From the NCBI RefSeq assembly GCF_014174495.1, contig NZ_JACJHR010000074.1, forward strand, positions 1 through 45,964: a stretch of 45,964 nt of DNA, given 5' to 3'. The stretch comes from Amycolatopsis echigonensis (GTDB lineage: Bacteria > Actinomycetota > Actinomycetes > Mycobacteriales > Pseudonocardiaceae). Position 1 is the first letter of the stretch, and each line of letters starts with the position of its first letter. The notes under the pieces are model-generated. The model made no database searches, was not told the DNA's origin, and was given only the letters and a program-made list of their open reading frames with translations. Shown here piece by piece: positions 24,409 to 33,469 of the stretch. The position numbers were made by a program, and so were the translations under genes.

Positions 24409-24473
24409 CGTCACACACAAACCGGCGGTATGTGCAGCCATAATCCGGCGGGACCACACAGAAGGAGCCGCTC

Positions 24474-25814
24474 ATGACCAACGCCGCCCACCCGGTCGAC
24501 CGGGGCCTCCCCGCCGGACGGCTGCTCCTGCTCGGACTGCAGCACATGGCGATCATGTACACCGGCTGCATCGCCGTGCCGCTGGTCATCGGCAGCGCGT
24601 TGCACCTGGACAACGCGTCGATCGCGCTGCTGGTGAACGCGGATCTGTTCGTCGCCGGACTGGCCACTTTGGTCCAGTCGGTCGGCATCGGGAAGGTGTT
24701 CGGGGTCCGGCTGCCGGTCGTCGCGGGCGCGACGTTCACCGTGGTCAACCCGATGATCCTGATCGCCGCGCAGTACGGCCTCACCGCGGTGTACGGCGCG
24801 ATGATCGCCTCCGGCGTCTTCGGACTGCTGATCGCCCGGCCGTTCGCCGCGCTGATCCGGTTTTTCCCGCCGCTGGTGTCCGGGACGCTGCTGCTGGTCA
24901 TCGGCATCTCGCTGCTCGGCCCCGGCACGGCGATGATCGGCGGCCACGACACCGGCGACCCGTCGTACGGCGCTCCCGCGAACCTCGGGCTGGCGTTCGG
25001 CGTGATCGCGCTGGTAGTGCTGTTCACCCGGGTGCTGCGCGGGTTCCTCGGCCAGATCGGGCCGCTGGTCGCGCTCATCGCCGGAGTCCTGATCGCGATC
25101 CCGCTCGGCCGCACGCACTTCTCCGCCGTCGGCGACGCGAGCTGGTTCGGACTGGCCTCGCCGTTCCACTTCGGAGCACCGACGTTCCCGGTCGCCGCAG
25201 TGGTGTCGATGTGCGTGGTGATGCTGGTGTCGTTCACCGAGACCACCGCCGACCTGATCGCGGTAGGCGAAATCACCGGCCGCCCAGTCACCCCGGCTGA
25301 CCTGTCTCGCGGCCTGGCGACCGACGGCCTGTCAGCAATCTTCGGCGGCTTCATGAACTCCTTCCCGGACACGGCGTTCGCGCAGAACGTCGGACTGGTG
25401 CAAATGACCGGCGTACGCAGCCGCTGGGTAGTCGCGACGACCGGCGCCATGCTGGTCGTGATGGGCCTCGTGCCCAAGATCGGCGCGTTCATCGCCGCAA
25501 TCCCGGAACCGGTCGTCGGCGGCGTCGCGGTAGTGATGTTCGCGATGGTCGGCGTAGTCGGTGTGCAAACCCTCAAGAAGGTCGACTTTTCCGGCAACCA
25601 CAACGCTTTCATCGTTTCAGTAGCCCTCGGAGTCGGCTTGCTTCCCGCCTTCGGCCTAGACCGCTTCGGCAACTCCGTGTTCTTCCAACACTTCCCCGTC
25701 TGGCTACGAACGATCTGCGGCAGCCCCATCACCGTCGCCGCAGTACTGGCCTTCGCACTGAACCTGCTCTTCAACCACCTAGGCCGACGCCGCGAAGAAG
25801 ACCTACTGCCCTAA
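24474..25814 (+). CDS. NCS2-family nucleobase (xanthine/uracil/urate) permease
   Basis: A 446-residue membrane transporter with about 12-14 helices. Family motifs are VSFTETTADLIAVGEITGR (substrate-site Glu) and NSFPDTAFAQNVGLVQMTGV. The NSFP/QNVGL sequence points to purine (xanthine or urate) rather than uracil transport, with proton symport. The ATG follows GAAGGAG. It is divergent from the MetE-like gene, with CATAAT at 24439-24444 as a possible -10. Codon third positions become A/C-rich towards the 3' end, near the repeat. Confidence 0.9.
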   Translation: MTNAAHPVDRGLPAGRLLLLGLQHMAIMYTGCIAVPLVIGSALHLDNASIALLVNADLFVAGLATLVQSVGIGKVFGVRLPVVAGATFTVVNPMILIAAQYGLTAVYGAMIASGVFGLLIARPFAALIRFFPPLVSGTLLLVIGISLLGPGTAMIGGHDTGDPSYGAPANLGLAFGVIALVVLFTRVLRGFLGQIGPLVALIAGVLIAIPLGRTHFSAVGDASWFGLASPFHFGAPTFPVAAVVSMCVVMLVSFTETTADLIAVGEITGRPVTPADLSRGLATDGLSAIFGGFMNSFPDTAFAQNVGLVQMTGVRSRWVVATTGAMLVVMGLVPKIGAFIAAIPEPVVGGVAVVMFAMVGVVGVQTLKKVDFSGNHNAFIVSVALGVGLLPAFGLDRFGNSVFFQHFPVWLRTICGSPITVAAVLAFALNLLFNHLGRRREEDLLP

Positions 25815-25846
25815 CCAACCACCAACCGCAGCAGACGCACCCAACC

Positions 25847-26025
25847 ATCGAGGCACCCAGCCCCTCCCCCGCACCCCGATACGAAGCCCCCCTGCGGTTC
25901 GGGGGTGCTTGTCAAGGCATCTTTCCCGCCTTGACAAGCACCCCCGAACCGTCAGCACACTTGGGCTTCGGGGTGCCCCACGCCCCCCAAACGCAATGTC
26001 GCCGCCAGGCGACGAGCCGAGACCC
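25847..26025 (+). repeat. Dispersed hairpin repeat, copy 2
   Basis: Same element as at position 1: left arm 25895-25918, loop 25919-25927, right arm 25928-25951, followed by GTCGCC-GCCA-GGCGAC. The copy also shows a leading ATCGAGGCACCCA shared with copy 3. It fills the gap between the convergent NCS2 and APC permease genes, where a bidirectional terminator is expected. Confidence 0.88.
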
Positions 26026-26033
26026 GAACAGCC

Positions 26034-27968
26034 TCAACCCACATGCACCAACGGCCTCCGATGAGGATCCGGCTCCGCCCTCCGCAACACCTCCCGGGTA
26101 ACCGGAGGCACATCCCCATCCCCAAAAAACAAATACCGAACCAAGAACTTGAACGGATTCCCCTCCGTCCAAGCAAAGTAGATATGCGGCTGCATCCCCG
26201 TCTCATCCCGCAAATGCAGCAACACCGCCGCAATGGCATTGGCGATAGACGGACTCTTCATCCGCAAAATCCGGTACCCGGCCCGCTTCTCCCCGTGCAC
26301 CCGCAACGTCGTCTCGAAATCCGAAGCATCCGAGATCGTCACCTCGAGAAAGAACAACGCACTGTCCCGAGGAATATGGTTGTCCTCCCGGGCCTCCCGC
26401 TCCTTCTCCCGGTACTCCGCCTCGTCCCGGGCATCCGGCTCATTGGCGATGATCCGGACCGCTCCCGACCGCACCGCCTTGTCCACGATCCGCTGCGCAG
26501 CCGCGTCGAACTCGACCTTCTCGACCCGCAACTCCAACGACCGCGTAGCCCGAGAGACCAACGACGTCGCCACGATCGCCCCGATGAAGAACGCCGCGAT
26601 CTTCACCCCCTCCGGCTTCTCCACGATATTCGCGATCGTCGTGTACAAGAACACTAGCGTGATCACCAGATAAGCCCAGAACACGCGCTGCTTGTGCCGT
26701 CGAGCAGACAACGTCACCGCGACCGACGCCGACGAGATCAACACCAGCACCCCAGTCGCGTACGCTCCGCCCTGCGCTTCCACGTCGGCATCGAAAATCC
26801 ACGTGATCACGAACGCGATCGCCGAAACCACGATCACCAACGGCCGCGTAGCACGAGCCCAGTCCGGAGCCATCCCGTACCGCGGCAAATACCGGGGCAC
26901 GATATTCAACAGCCCGGCCATCGCCGACGCCCCGGCGAACCACAGGATCGCGATAGTGCTGACGTCATACACCGTGCCGAAGCCATCACCGAGATAGCTA
27001 TGCGCCAGATAAGCCAGCGCACGCCCGTTGGCCTTGCCCCCAGCCTGAAACTCCCGCTGCGGAATCAACACGGCGGTAGCGAAACTCGACGTGATCAAGA
27101 ACGCGCTCATGATCAACGCCGCGGTCAGCAGCAACCGCCGCGTGTTCCGGATCCGCCCGACCGGGTCCGCCTCCGTGTCCCCGCTGGCTCCCCGGACCAG
27201 CGGCATCACCGAAACTCCGGTCTCAAACCCGGACAGCCCCAGCGCGAGCTTGGGGAACACCACCAGCGCCACCCCGACCATCAGCCACGGATTGGGATGC
27301 TCGCTGATCAACAGGTTCTGCCAGTCGACAATCAGCTGTGGCGCACCAAAAACATGAACCAACGCGGTAACGACGACCACGACGTTCAGCGCGAGGTAAA
27401 CCCCGACCAGCACCACCGCGACCCCGATGGCCTCGGCGAATCCTTTGAGGAACACCGCGCCCAGCAACGCGATGAGCACCAACGTGATCCAGACCTGCCC
27501 GCCATGCAGCGCAGCCGGAACGAACGGATTCTCGATCACGTGCGCGGTCGCGTCGGCCGCCGACAACGTCATGGTGATGACGAAGTCCGTCGCGGCGAAG
27601 CCCAGCAGGGCAAGCACCAGCAGCTTGCCGCCCCACCGGGACAGCAGCTTCTCCAGCATCGCGATCGACCCCTGGCCATGCGGGCTTTCCCGCGCGACCC
27701 GGCGGTAAATGGGCAGTGCGCCAGCGAGCGTGAGCACCACGAGCACCACGGTGGCCAACGGCGACAGCACACCGGCCGCGAGCGCGGCGATGCCCGGCTG
27801 GTATCCCAGTGTGGAGAAGTAGTCGACGCCGGTGAGGCACATGACCTTCCACCACGGCTGCTCGTCCTTTTTGGTCTCGCGCTTGCCACCGGTCAGCTGC
27901 TGGGCGCGCTTGTGCTCGCCTTCGAGGAGCCAGGCGCGCAACTTCGTATTCGGCACGCGGCCGATCAT
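26034..27968 (-). CDS. APC-superfamily permease with cytoplasmic C-terminal domain
   Basis: A 644-residue transporter. Residues about 45-480 contain some 12 hydrophobic helices beginning TGVDYFSTLGYQPGIAALAAG, with the glycine-rich LSGFETGVSVMPL in the sixth to seventh region. Residues 480-644 form a soluble domain (RIVDKAVRSGAVRIIAN, FFLEVTISDASDF). The layout recalls KimA-type potassium importers and actinobacterial amino-acid permeases, so the substrate is open. No strong ribosome binding site. Its 3' third is enriched in T/G-ending codons, part of a top-strand A/C patch. Confidence 0.85.
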   Translation of the reverse strand: MIGRVPNTKLRAWLLEGEHKRAQQLTGGKRETKKDEQPWWKVMCLTGVDYFSTLGYQPGIAALAAGVLSPLATVVLVVLTLAGALPIYRRVARESPHGQGSIAMLEKLLSRWGGKLLVLALLGFAATDFVITMTLSAADATAHVIENPFVPAALHGGQVWITLVLIALLGAVFLKGFAEAIGVAVVLVGVYLALNVVVVVTALVHVFGAPQLIVDWQNLLISEHPNPWLMVGVALVVFPKLALGLSGFETGVSVMPLVRGASGDTEADPVGRIRNTRRLLLTAALIMSAFLITSSFATAVLIPQREFQAGGKANGRALAYLAHSYLGDGFGTVYDVSTIAILWFAGASAMAGLLNIVPRYLPRYGMAPDWARATRPLVIVVSAIAFVITWIFDADVEAQGGAYATGVLVLISSASVAVTLSARRHKQRVFWAYLVITLVFLYTTIANIVEKPEGVKIAAFFIGAIVATSLVSRATRSLELRVEKVEFDAAAQRIVDKAVRSGAVRIIANEPDARDEAEYREKEREAREDNHIPRDSALFFLEVTISDASDFETTLRVHGEKRAGYRILRMKSPSIANAIAAVLLHLRDETGMQPHIYFAWTEGNPFKFLVRYLFFGDGDVPPVTREVLRRAEPDPHRRPLVHVG

Positions 27969-28018
27969 GCCGGGTTCCGCCGAGGCGCGTGGACCGCGCT
28001 CAGCCGCCGCTCAGGGTT

Positions 28019-28552
28019 CTAGAGGCAAATAATGCTCAGGACGCACGGCGGCGCGTGGCTGCTCGACGTCGACGGCTGGCTCGAACTCGACGGAGTCGAC
28101 GCGCTCGACGACGGCTCCTCCGTCGGCCGGGTCGGACCGGTGGTTTCCGGCCGCTCGCTCGACGACGGATGCGCCGGAGCGGAATCAGCCGGATGAGCCG
28201 GGCTGCTGGTCTCGCCGAACGGGTTGACGTTCGCCTGGGTCGAAGGGGCGTCCCCGACGCCCACGGTGCCCTCTTGGGTCTCCTCGCCGGTGGGCGTGGG
28301 CGGGTTGGTCTCGTCGACGCCGCCAGCGCCGCCGGTGCGGTCCGGCATCTCGATCACGCGCATCTCGGTGATCCGGGCGGCCCCGTCGTTCGCCGTGGTC
28401 CCGTACGAGACGAGCATGGCCGCCGCCCCGCAGCCGACGATCACCGCGAGCATCACCGCGACCATGCGCCACCGGGACCGGGACGGCGGCGGGATCCGTC
28501 GTTCGTGTCCTTCGCGCACCAACAGCTCGGCGACCGAAACCTCGTCGTTCAC
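28019..28552 (-). CDS. Single-pass membrane protein with Pro/Ser/Thr-rich tail
   Basis: A 177-residue protein: a short N-terminal segment VSVAELLVREGHERRI, common at the start of actinobacterial envelope proteins, one membrane helix at about 29-48, then an extracytoplasmic tail rich in Pro, Ser, Thr and Glu. It ends with two cysteines (CVLSIICL). The GTG start has AAAGG about eight bases upstream. Function unknown; a cell-envelope role is suggested only by topology. It is divergent from the rhomboid-like gene. Confidence 0.65.
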   Translation of the reverse strand: MNDEVSVAELLVREGHERRIPPPSRSRWRMVAVMLAVIVGCGAAAMLVSYGTTANDGAARITEMRVIEMPDRTGGAGGVDETNPPTPTGEETQEGTVGVGDAPSTQANVNPFGETSSPAHPADSAPAHPSSSERPETTGPTRPTEEPSSSASTPSSSSQPSTSSSHAPPCVLSIICL

Positions 28553-28701
28553 CAGCGAGACCTTTCACCAGGAGTGGCCTATTCCTACCGGATGAGCCCA
28601 CCGAACGGGTGACGAAGGGCGAAACAGTTCTACCCTGGGTGCTCACTCTAGCGGGTGTGAATCACAGCGCATTCACAGCTGCTCTTGGCCAAAATCCCAG
28701 C

Positions 28702-29670
28702 ATGCCCAGCCACTCTGGACGCATGACGCTGCGCGAACCGACCCCGGCACCCCGCCCGGCGCGCAGTGCTGCCACCACGGGAACTCCCCGGAAGCGGCGG
28801 TCTTTGACGTGGCTGCGCAGGCAGGCTCACGTCCAGCCGGGCCCCATCCCGCCGCCGGGGACCACCGACGTCCTCGAACCGGCCCCGACCGTGGCCCCGC
28901 CCCAATCCGGCGGAACCCTTTTGGAGGACGTCCTCGGATCACCGACAGCGACGGCCGTGCTGGCGGAGAACGCTCTGGTCCAGCCGGCTCCCCGGCCCTC
29001 CTTCCTGGCCGCCGTCCCCGCTGGCTGGCGGCCGAAGCGAGCCTGGCTGAGCCTCATCCCCAGCCCGCGGTCGACGCCGTTCACCTTCGGCTACCTCGTC
29101 CTGCTCCTCGGCACCTCGCTGCTCATCCGGTTCGGCAGCTCCAAGCTGACCGGCAAACTCCTCGCCGTCTCCAGCACCGACGCGCACAACATGGCGCGCC
29201 ACCCCCTCACCGCCCTCCTGACCAGCGCGTTCTGGATCGCCGACGGCGGCTGGCTGCCGTACGCGGTGATCTTCGCGATCGCCGTCGCCCCGTTCGAACG
29301 GCGGTTCGGCGGCCTCCGGACGGCTCTGGTCTTCTTCAGCGGGCACGTGCTCGCCACGATCGCCACCGAACTGCCGGTCATGGCCCTGATCCACAGCGAC
29401 GTCCTGCCGCATTCCGCGGGCCGCTGGCTCGACATCGGCGTCAGCTACGGCTTCCTCACCACCGCCGGCGTGCTCGTCGCGCTGCTGAGCGGGCGGGCCA
29501 GGATCGCCGGGATCGTAGCCCTCGAGCTCTTCGTCATCAGCGTCTACGTGACCGACGATCCGGCCAGTCTCGCCTCCGTCGTAACCGCCCTCGGACATGC
29601 CTGTGCGGCCCACTTCGGCCTGCTCATTTGGGGTCCGCGACTGCGCAGCGTGGCCCGCATCGCCCGATAG
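28702..29670 (+). CDS. Rhomboid-like membrane protein
   Basis: A 322-residue protein: a Pro-rich cytoplasmic N-terminus of about 110 residues, then six or so helices from FTFGYLVLLLGTSLLIRF onward. GVSYG in DIGVSYGFLTTAGVL offers a GxSxG serine and GHACAAHFGLL a histidine, the two residues of rhomboid proteases. The TDAHNMARHPLTALLTSAFW stretch resembles actinobacterial rhomboid-like proteins. Activity is uncertain, because the usual GxSG is relaxed. The start is unclear: ATG 28702 or 28723, both with weak ribosome binding sites. Confidence 0.7.
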   Translation: MPSHSGRMTLREPTPAPRPARSAATTGTPRKRRSLTWLRRQAHVQPGPIPPPGTTDVLEPAPTVAPPQSGGTLLEDVLGSPTATAVLAENALVQPAPRPSFLAAVPAGWRPKRAWLSLIPSPRSTPFTFGYLVLLLGTSLLIRFGSSKLTGKLLAVSSTDAHNMARHPLTALLTSAFWIADGGWLPYAVIFAIAVAPFERRFGGLRTALVFFSGHVLATIATELPVMALIHSDVLPHSAGRWLDIGVSYGFLTTAGVLVALLSGRARIAGIVALELFVISVYVTDDPASLASVVTALGHACAAHFGLLIWGPRLRSVARIAR

Positions 29671-29787
29671 CACCCCCTGTCGGGGGCCAGACGAGTGATG
29701 CAAGCAGCTCCCCGTGTGGATATACACGGGCTTCACTCGGTGGTGTAATCGACGGGCCATACGCCGACAAGGGGGATCGGAAGCACC

Positions 29788-32493
29788 ATGGAGGCTGACG
29801 CCCTGGCCGGCGAACCGGGTGGGATCGCCCGGCGCGCCCAGCTCGCGGGCCTGCGTGCGGACGCCGGCGCGGGGGTCCTGTTCTCCCTGCACGCCTCCGA
29901 ACCGGCGACCCTCACCTGGCTGCCCGGCCTCGACGCGGTGCTCGGCCTCCCCGGCGCGACCGGCAAGGAGCTGTGCGACCGGCTCACCGAGCTTCTCCGC
30001 CCGCTCACCGCGAACCTCCGCCGCACCCCGCCCGGCCGCGATTTCGAACTCGAACAGCCGCAGGACGGCCCCGACGGCACCCCGCGCCGCATCCGGTTGC
30101 GCGCGCGGACCGTCGGCGAAGGGGACCACACGACCGGCCTGCTCGGCGTCGCCTCCGCGGTCGCGGAAGCCGCGCCGGAGAAGTCCGCCCTCGCGGAGCT
30201 GTCCGACCGCTACCAGCTGCTGATGGAACAGAGCCCGGACGCGATCTGCGTGTACTCGGGCGGCGTCGTCACCTACGCCAACCAGGCCGCGCTCGACCTG
30301 TTCGCGGCACGGGCGGCGCACGAGGTCGTCAGCCGCGAGTTCGCGGACTTCGTGGCCGCGGAATCCGCCCACCTGCTGGAGGATCACAGCGCAGAACCCC
30401 GTGAAGCGGTGCTGAAACGGTTGGACGGGAGCAAATTCGTGGCGGAAACCGTTTCGGTCCGCACCAGCGACTCGAATCCGCCGTCGTTCCAGGTGGTGAT
30501 CCGCGACAGCACCGTCAAACACGCCGCCGCGGCCGCCGTCCGCGCGCAGGAAGCGCTGGTCACGCACGTCAGCGACGCCATCGTCACGATCACCGCCGAG
30601 GGCATCGTCACCGGCTGGAACCCGGCCGCCGAGACCGTCTACGGCTGGCCGGCCCCGGAAGCACTCGGCAGACGGGTGCACGAGGTGCTCGGCATCGACC
30701 CGGACGCGGCCTCGATCCGCGACGGCATCGCCGAGCAAACCCACCGCGGCCGGGACGGCTCGCCGCGTCGGGTCCGGGTGTCGGCGACCGAAACCGTCGA
30801 CGGTTTCCTGCTGGTCTGCACTGACGAAACCGCACGTCGCCGCGTCGAACAGCACTACGCGACGGTCGTCGCCGCGCTCGACGAGGGCGTGCTGGTGATC
30901 GGCCCGACCGGGCTGATCCAGTCGGCGAACCCGTCCGCCTGCCGCATCCTCGGCGTCCCCGAGGCGGAACTGCTCGGCGTGTCGTGCACGACACTCGTGC
31001 TGTTCGACGAGGACGGCAACCGGATCCCGGACGACGAGCTGCCGTCCATGCACACGCGCCGCACCGGGATCACGCACAACGGCCTGGTCGTGCGCCTGCG
31101 CCGCCCCGACGGCCGCGACGTGTGGGTGTCGCTGACCTCGCGGTTGCTCGATCCGGACGACCCGAAGGGCGCCACGGTGGTCACGTCCTTCACCGACATC
31201 ACCGAACGGCGCGCGATCAGCGCCCGGCTGGCCCACGAGGCGACCCACGACCCGCTGACCCGGCTCGCCAACCGCACCCTGGTCCTGGACCGGCTCGACC
31301 GCCGCGACGGCGCCGAGGCGGCCGCCGTGCTGTTCCTCGACCTGGACAAGTTCAAGCTGATCAACGATTCCCTCGGCCACCCGGTCGGCGACCAGGTCCT
31401 GCGCATCGCCGGCGAACGCCTGCGGCGGGCCACCGGACCCGACGACGTCGTGGGCAGGCTGGGCGGCGACGAGTTCGTGATCGTCACGTCCGCGACGACC
31501 GGCCAGGCGCAGGTCGGCGTGTTCGCCGCACACCTGCGTTCGGTGCTCGCGGAGCCGGTTTCCGTCCACGGCAGGCAACTGCACCTGGACGCGAGCATGG
31601 GCATCGTGCTCGTGGAGCCGGACGACCGCCGCAGCGCGGAGGATCTGCTGCGCGACGCGGATGTCGCGATGTACCAAGCGAAATCCCGCGGCGGGGGCCG
31701 GTTCGAGTTCTTCGACGTCGCTCTGCGCGAACGCATGCAGCGCCGGCTGCGGCTGGAACAGGACCTTCGCGACGCTGTCCACAGTGGACAGTTATGGCCC
31801 GCTTATCAGCCGGTGGTCGACCTGCGCACCGGCGAAATGGTCGGCGTCGAGGCGTTGCTGCGCTGGACCCACCCGAAACACGGCGCGATCTCGCCCGCGG
31901 AATTCATCCCCCTGGCCGAGGAAAGCGACCTGATCAACGTGCTGGGCAAGTACGTCCTGCGCGACACCACACGCGAACTGGCCGCCCTGCGCACCGGCCG
32001 GGGCCTCGACCTGAGCTTGAAGGTCAACCTCTCGGTGCGGCAGCTGGACGACCCGCACCTGGTGCCCGCGGTCCGCGACGCACTGGCCACCACCGGCCTG
32101 CCGCCCGGCTCGCTGACGCTGGAGGTCACCGAAAGCGCGCTCATGCGCGATACGTCGGCGGCGGCGGAAGTGTTGTCCGCCTTGCGTTCTCTCGGTGTTT
32201 TGCTGGCGATCGACGACTTCGGCACTGGCTATTCTTCGCTGGCCCAGCTGCGCCGCCTGACGCTGGACACGCTCAAGATCGACCGATCGTTCATCACCGG
32301 AATCGCCGACTCCCGCGACGCGGCCGCGATCGTCACGAGCATCATCGCGATGGCGCACGCGGTGGATCTGACCGTGGTGGCGGAGGGTGTCGAGACCGCG
32401 GAGGAACTGGCGTTGCTGCGGGAACTGGGCTGCGACCAGGCGCAGGGATACCACCTGGGGCGGCCGTTGGCTGCCGCGGAGTTGTTCCAGTAG
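29788..32493 (+). CDS. PAS-GGDEF-EAL cyclic di-GMP signalling protein
   Basis: A 901-residue soluble protein: an N-terminal unknown region (1-140), three PAS-like repeats (about 145-470), GGDEF at 559-563, and an EAL domain from about 665 with E688-A-L. The EAL metal/catalytic motif DDFGTGYSSL and the late EGVE are intact, so both diguanylate cyclase and phosphodiesterase activities are possible. The inhibitory RxxD site before GGDEF is absent. It resembles RmdA/RmdB-type proteins, which affect Streptomyces development. The ATG follows GGGGGATCGGAAG. Confidence 0.93.
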   Translation: MEADALAGEPGGIARRAQLAGLRADAGAGVLFSLHASEPATLTWLPGLDAVLGLPGATGKELCDRLTELLRPLTANLRRTPPGRDFELEQPQDGPDGTPRRIRLRARTVGEGDHTTGLLGVASAVAEAAPEKSALAELSDRYQLLMEQSPDAICVYSGGVVTYANQAALDLFAARAAHEVVSREFADFVAAESAHLLEDHSAEPREAVLKRLDGSKFVAETVSVRTSDSNPPSFQVVIRDSTVKHAAAAAVRAQEALVTHVSDAIVTITAEGIVTGWNPAAETVYGWPAPEALGRRVHEVLGIDPDAASIRDGIAEQTHRGRDGSPRRVRVSATETVDGFLLVCTDETARRRVEQHYATVVAALDEGVLVIGPTGLIQSANPSACRILGVPEAELLGVSCTTLVLFDEDGNRIPDDELPSMHTRRTGITHNGLVVRLRRPDGRDVWVSLTSRLLDPDDPKGATVVTSFTDITERRAISARLAHEATHDPLTRLANRTLVLDRLDRRDGAEAAAVLFLDLDKFKLINDSLGHPVGDQVLRIAGERLRRATGPDDVVGRLGGDEFVIVTSATTGQAQVGVFAAHLRSVLAEPVSVHGRQLHLDASMGIVLVEPDDRRSAEDLLRDADVAMYQAKSRGGGRFEFFDVALRERMQRRLRLEQDLRDAVHSGQLWPAYQPVVDLRTGEMVGVEALLRWTHPKHGAISPAEFIPLAEESDLINVLGKYVLRDTTRELAALRTGRGLDLSLKVNLSVRQLDDPHLVPAVRDALATTGLPPGSLTLEVTESALMRDTSAAAEVLSALRSLGVLLAIDDFGTGYSSLAQLRRLTLDTLKIDRSFITGIADSRDAAAIVTSIIAMAHAVDLTVVAEGVETAEELALLRELGCDQAQGYHLGRPLAAAELFQ

Positions 32494-32513
32494 GCGGCCC
32501 GCTGCCGCAGCGT

Positions 32514-33314
32514 TCAGTAAGTCTCGAGCAGCGCCGCCAGCTCGTCCTCGGTCAGGACGACGTCGAGATCCTCCAGCGTCTTGCCGAGATCGACCGGTTC
32601 GATCGTGCGCGCCTCGACCGTGCCGTCCGGGCGGCTTTCCTGGTATTCGCGGCCGAGCAGCCGACGGAACCGTCCGGGTTCGAGCCGCATCACCACGATC
32701 CGCCCGGTGAACGGGGACTTCGGATGCGTGGACGTGTAGTGGTGGAACACCTGGTAGTCGAGCGGCCGGCTGTGCACCAGCGGCAGCAGTTCGTGGAGGT
32801 CTTCCCAGCCGTCGCCGTCCTGTTTCTGCAGCACCCACCAGCCGTCGCGCAGGGTCATCCGGTGGAGCCACCCGGCCTGGTCCATCTCGGCGCCGTCGAT
32901 CAACGGCATCGGCACCAGAACCCCGGCGCCGAACCCGACGTCCACGAGGAACTGTTGCCCCTCAACGGTGATCACCAGCGTCATATGGGTGTACGGCCCG
33001 CTCTTCCGCGGCTGCACCCGCGCGACCGTGCGCTGCACCTGGTAACCCAACTGCTCGGCGACGGCCGCGAACAGCCCGGCCTGTTCGTAGCAGTAGCCGC
33101 CCCGCCGCCGTCCGACCAGCTTCTCGCTGACGACGTCCAACTCGATCCCGCGATGCCGGCCGATCACCACGTCGACGTTCTCGAACGGGATCGCCTCGAC
33201 GTGTGCCCGCGCCAACCGCCCCAGCGCCGCTACGGACGGTTCCTCCCGCCGCTGGCCTATGCGCGCAAGGTAGGCGTCGACGTCTACGGCCTCGATGTTC
33301 CATTCCCCAGTCAT
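32514..33314 (-). CDS. Arylamine N-acetyltransferase
   Basis: A 266-residue NAT that transfers acetyl from acetyl-CoA to arylamines or hydrazines. The Cys-His-Asp triad is C75 in RRGGYCYEQ, H110 in GPYTHMTL and D125 in FLVDVGFG, at the spacing usual for the family. ATG 33314 is chosen; the GGAGG about 15 bases upstream is rather far, so the start is provisional. It lies tail to tail with the c-di-GMP gene and divergent from the secreted protease. Confidence 0.92.
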   Translation of the reverse strand: MTGEWNIEAVDVDAYLARIGQRREEPSVAALGRLARAHVEAIPFENVDVVIGRHRGIELDVVSEKLVGRRRGGYCYEQAGLFAAVAEQLGYQVQRTVARVQPRKSGPYTHMTLVITVEGQQFLVDVGFGAGVLVPMPLIDGAEMDQAGWLHRMTLRDGWWVLQKQDGDGWEDLHELLPLVHSRPLDYQVFHHYTSTHPKSPFTGRIVVMRLEPGRFRRLLGREYQESRPDGTVEARTIEPVDLGKTLEDLDVVLTEDELAALLETY

Positions 33315-33363
33315 GCGCTCAGTCTGCAACCTCCAGCTAGCTCTAGGTCAATAGTCACCCAGC

Positions 33364-33398
33364 GTCACAACGGTTGTGACTGGCACCACTCTCTGGTG
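33364..33398. promoter_or_regulatory. Two operator-like palindromes before the protease gene
   Basis: GTCACAAC-G-GTTGTGAC is a perfect 17-bp palindrome at 33364-33380. Three bases on, CACCA-CTCTC-TGGTG forms a second inverted repeat at 33384-33398. They lie in the gap between the divergent NAT and protease genes, about 70-105 bases before the protease ATG. No regulator is encoded beside them. Confidence 0.45.
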
Positions 33399-33469
33399 TG
33401 ATGTAGCCCCGATGCCTACCAGTCAGTAGCACACGTCCGAGTGAGTGCTGGCCTTTCGAAGGGAGCCCG

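Noticed and set aside
28939..31782. A 947-residue frame on the minus strand
   Set aside because: It is antisense to the rhomboid-like and GGDEF/EAL genes, has Arg/Gly/Val-rich shadow composition and no recognisable domain.
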